Shown here one piece after another: positions 61,063 through 64,000 of a stretch of DNA of 64,000 bases. The translations under genes and the position numbers were made by a program. Each line of letters begins with the position of its first letter. The first letter of the stretch is position 1. Source of the DNA: Chionis minor (lineage: Eukaryota > Chordata > Aves > Charadriiformes > Chionididae); the NCBI GenBank assembly GCA_013398295.1, contig VZSF01004751.1, forward strand, positions 1 through 64,000, read 5' to 3'. The notes under the pieces were generated by a model. That model was not told where the DNA came from. It searched no databases and was given only the letters and a program-made list of their open reading frames with translations.

Positions 61063-62225
61063 TTTGTACCAGTAACTTTTTTGCTTTCTCTGTTAATTGC
61101 TACTCTAAGAGAATTAAGTTACTCTATGAGAAACAATCAGAGGGTTCTTGTACGTACCTGACATTTTGTAAAATAATGACTATAAATGCATTTTCTGGAA
61201 TCAACTTTTCTCAGTTGTTGCTAGTTTCCAACAGGTGTTCATTTTAAACAAAGGAAGACTTGAAAAACCCTGTATTTGTTTAGAACAGCAGCTCTCAGTA
61301 TGTGGTAAACTCAGACAATCTGGTTTAACACTCCAAAAGTCACCAGTTTTAATATCTGTGTCTGTCCTGGTTTCTATAGGAAGGTGTCTGTTCCCACAGC
61401 AGTGCCAGTAGGTCCTCACAATATTGATGTGACATGTAGCAGAAGGAGACTTTCCACTATTGTAGATACCTCTTCAGGCAACATAATCTATGGTGATAAC
61501 ATCTCTCTCCTGTTAGTGTCCACATGGAAGATATTTTTTTCCAGCCTAATTTTGGCTGCTGCTGATGTGAATTTTTCATACTGAAGCCAATATAGCTGTT
61601 CTGGAAGAACACTGTTAGCCAGGCAAAGCCTCTATAAATCAGAACGTGCCGAGCCCGCGTTAGCTGAGCATCTGGATGGGGAGGCAGGAGATGCCTTTGG
61701 GAGTTGCTCTGCCTCTTTGCAAGGCAGCCAGGAAGCTAAAAGGGAAACTGGTCCGTGGAACCAGACTCTTGCCACATTTTTGCTCCTGGTGGGGCTGGCA
61801 AAGGGTCCAGGCTGGATCCACGGTGGGCAGAGTAGTGACAGACAGAGGTAGTGAGTCCTCGGGAGGGGAAACGTATGAGAACACAAGGCAGAAACCCGAG
61901 AACAGCCATACTCATGTACGCGTCTGTAAATAACCGGTATTTTTGTTAGGTTTTCCTAAAATATAGTATGCACAAGCCACATGGGTTGTAGTGCTGGCAC
62001 CAGTCTAGGAACAAGAGGGAGCCCTGATTTCAAAGTGAGTGGCCCAGTGAAGCCCTTTGGTCTAGGGTCAATCCCTAACCTTTGTCTCTCATTAAAATAT
62101 CGTTCAAGTGCTAAAAACGTTCTTCCCACTGGTTATATCATTATGAATGTTTACCCTGCCAGTACCTGGAAAAAATTGCTCTCTGAGGTAGAGCCAAATA
62201 CCATTACTAGATCTGCAAAAGATTT
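61063..62225. other. Unique sequence
   Basis: No gene is recognised. A G+C-richer patch at about 61640-61870 opens overlapping frames on both strands (74-85 codons) without recognisable homology. Confidence 0.45.
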
Positions 62226-62312
62226 GACAGTGAAATTAATTAGTTAATCTTTGTAAAGTGCTTTGAAGATGAAGAGCTCACTATGAGTTTTAGGTAATGT
62301 TATTATAGGTTA
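62226..62312 (+). mobile_element. tRNA-SINE 3' tail remnant (MIR/CORE type)
   Basis: TTAATTAGTTAATCTTTGTA, AAGTGCTTTGAAGATGAAGA, then AGGTAATGTTATTATAGG matches the widespread SINE tail pattern (TTTGTAAAGCGCTTTGAAGA ... TAAGTGCTAGGTATTATTAT). The tRNA-like head is not recognisable upstream. The copy is old and 5'-degraded. Confidence 0.55.
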
Positions 62313-64000
62313 GTGAGTCATTTTGTAAATCTAAGGCAGAGGGGTCTCTTTTACAGCATCTTATAGCGTGGCCTTCCCTGTGTCTGTGTGGCTGGCCGGT
62401 CTTGTCCTGCCTTCTCCCGTGCCCTTCCCTCTGCCTGCACTCCTGTGCTGCCCGTGGTCCTCTGGTGCAAGCTCTGTGGGTCAGGGACCGGGCTCTTCTA
62501 GGGGCAGATTGGCTTTGGGCAGTGAGAATCTGCTGCTAAACATTGCTTTCAGCAAGTTTAACTCCTTGCCACCGCTGCCCCCCTTTCCTGGGAAGTTTGC
62601 CATCCGAGCCTGTTTTGGCAGGCGGCTACTTCTCCTCTGCCTGAACAGACTCGGACCCCGACGTCCCCAGTCTCCCGCAAAAGGGAGGCCCAATCCGCTC
62701 TGGCTGGCTGCCCCGGGCCCCACCTGGATGCTCTCTGATCTGCCTGTGGAGCTCATGGTTGGTATTATGTCAGGGACTTTCCTTCTCCTCCGTGTTTGTG
62801 CAGAAGGCAGCACACTGGTTCCCCACCAGACTCTGAGATACTGCTGTAACGCAGGTAATAAATAATAACAACCTTTAAACCTCTAGTGCAAATTACAGCC
62901 TCATGCAACACCTACGTAATTTTGTATATTAGCACAGTATCTACCTTGGGAGAACTGTGTTCAGATAAGAGAATACACAATAATAATCCTTCCGTCTGAA
63001 ATCAAATGGAATTGTCTAAATGCCTACAGCTCCTTTTCTGCCACCATGTTTTCAAAGAACAGAAGGAACACAGAAGGGAAGCGAGGATGTGAGATAAATA
63101 ACCGAAGACAAAAGAAATCGAAAAACGAACACGAAAGCATAATAATGATGTAATTTCTCTCCTATAATACACAAAAATTCTTCTTATGTCTGCGTCCCCC
63201 TTGCATCTAGCGCTCCATGATTACACTGGGGGAGATGAGCCCTCTCCCAGTGTTTATAATCTGAGGTTCCAATCTTGCAAACATTTACATGCATGGTTAA
63301 CTTTATGCACACAATTAGTGCAATTGAAGTCATGCCACTTGCAAGACAAGATGCAACAAGTGAGTGTATCAAACACTAGGTGGGAAGAGGGCGGCAGACA
63401 GATGAAGGGTAGTAATGATAAGATCATGTGGTTACCTGGGCTAACTCTGCACGCTCAATGACTCCAAATGCCTTTTTTATTTTTGAATCATCACTTTAAA
63501 AAGATTTCCCTGTCACTCTATAACTGCTTGTTGTGACTCAGAAAATGCTGGGCTTAGTCATCTTCATATAGTATGTAATTAGTGGACTTTTTAATTTTCC
63601 CCTCATAGAAACGATATCTCTCCACCACTAACTAACCCTACTTTAAAAATAAGGAAAAAAAATGACCCCAAGCCTTTCTTTTTTACTTTACTACTTGCCT
63701 TCTCTCTGTTTGTGTATTAACCTCCCCCTCTAGATACCTTCTCCAAATTAGTATCTTCTAGTTTCCTGAGGCTTTTCTTATCTTTGTTGCTGCTGTCCAA
63801 GAGTCAAGATCTGAGGAACAGGAAGGCAGACGTCTCATTGACCAAATATAGCAGACACTCCTTACATTCAGGGCTCTGGGGTTGTAAACCACACGAGGGC
63901 TGCTCCTAACAACATCCTGGCCTTGATCTGTCCCTCCTGGCTCTTACCAATCAATACAACGTGGGAAAGCAGACCATGGCGTCTGGCAGTGCTGAAATTA
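62313..64000. other. Unique sequence with a G+C-rich patch
   Basis: 62350-62850 is G+C-rich and open for 165 codons on plus (from a GTG at 62368), but the first in-frame ATG comes only in the last third, and a 110-codon frame is open on the other strand, so a protein is unlikely. From 62850 to the end the DNA is AT-rich with no recognised gene or repeat. Confidence 0.45.

Noticed and set aside
62368..62865. 165-codon plus-strand frame
   Set aside because: Starts at GTG, has no ATG until its last third, and overlaps a 110-codon frame on the other strand in G+C-rich DNA.

Overview
This window is non-coding, low-gene-density vertebrate DNA, almost certainly from a bird. The diagnostic signal is several truncated CR1 LINEs whose 3' ends carry the ATTCTATGAT repeat (read as ATCATAGAAT on the minus strand) next to the GGTTGGAAGGGACCT block typical of avian CR1. 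Older material (a decayed CR1/L3-type LINE and tRNA-derived SINE remnants) fits a sauropsid background. Nothing bacterial, organellar or viral was recognised. No intact host gene, tRNA, rRNA or CRISPR array could be supported.

Layout. Positions 1-830 are strikingly G+C-rich and then give way abruptly to AT-rich sequence. A perfect (CTTT)29 microsatellite lies at 2375-2490. Avian CR1 copies lie at 8366-8472 (plus strand) and at 10068-10493, 16303-16742, 30711-30880, 43241-43300 and 47530-47800 (all minus strand). The 16303 copy keeps an uninterrupted 115-codon fragment of the C-terminal end of CR1 ORF2. A much older CR1/L3-type LINE with an internal deletion covers about 44201-45055 (minus strand), and a possible third old 3' end lies at 61012-61062. 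tRNA-type SINE remnants are at 14640-14845 (minus), 25774-25893 (plus) and 62226-62312 (plus, 3' tail only).

The rest is unique sequence resembling intergenic DNA or a very long intron. The most unusual items are a 138-bp segment present twice in direct orientation 1.65 kb apart (20811-20949 and 22466-22603), two strong inverted repeats (36312-36357 and 50289-50316), a perfect 16-bp palindrome (34070-34085), and a few weak exon-like signals, the best being a signal-peptide-like reading frame ending at a good splice donor (10860-10938). Six of the seven clear LINE copies are on the minus strand; this would fit a location inside a plus-strand gene's intron, but the numbers are small. Several AT-rich repeat-free blocks (for example 51420-52130) look like vertebrate conserved non-coding elements, which only alignment can confirm. 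No novel multi-gene system is visible.
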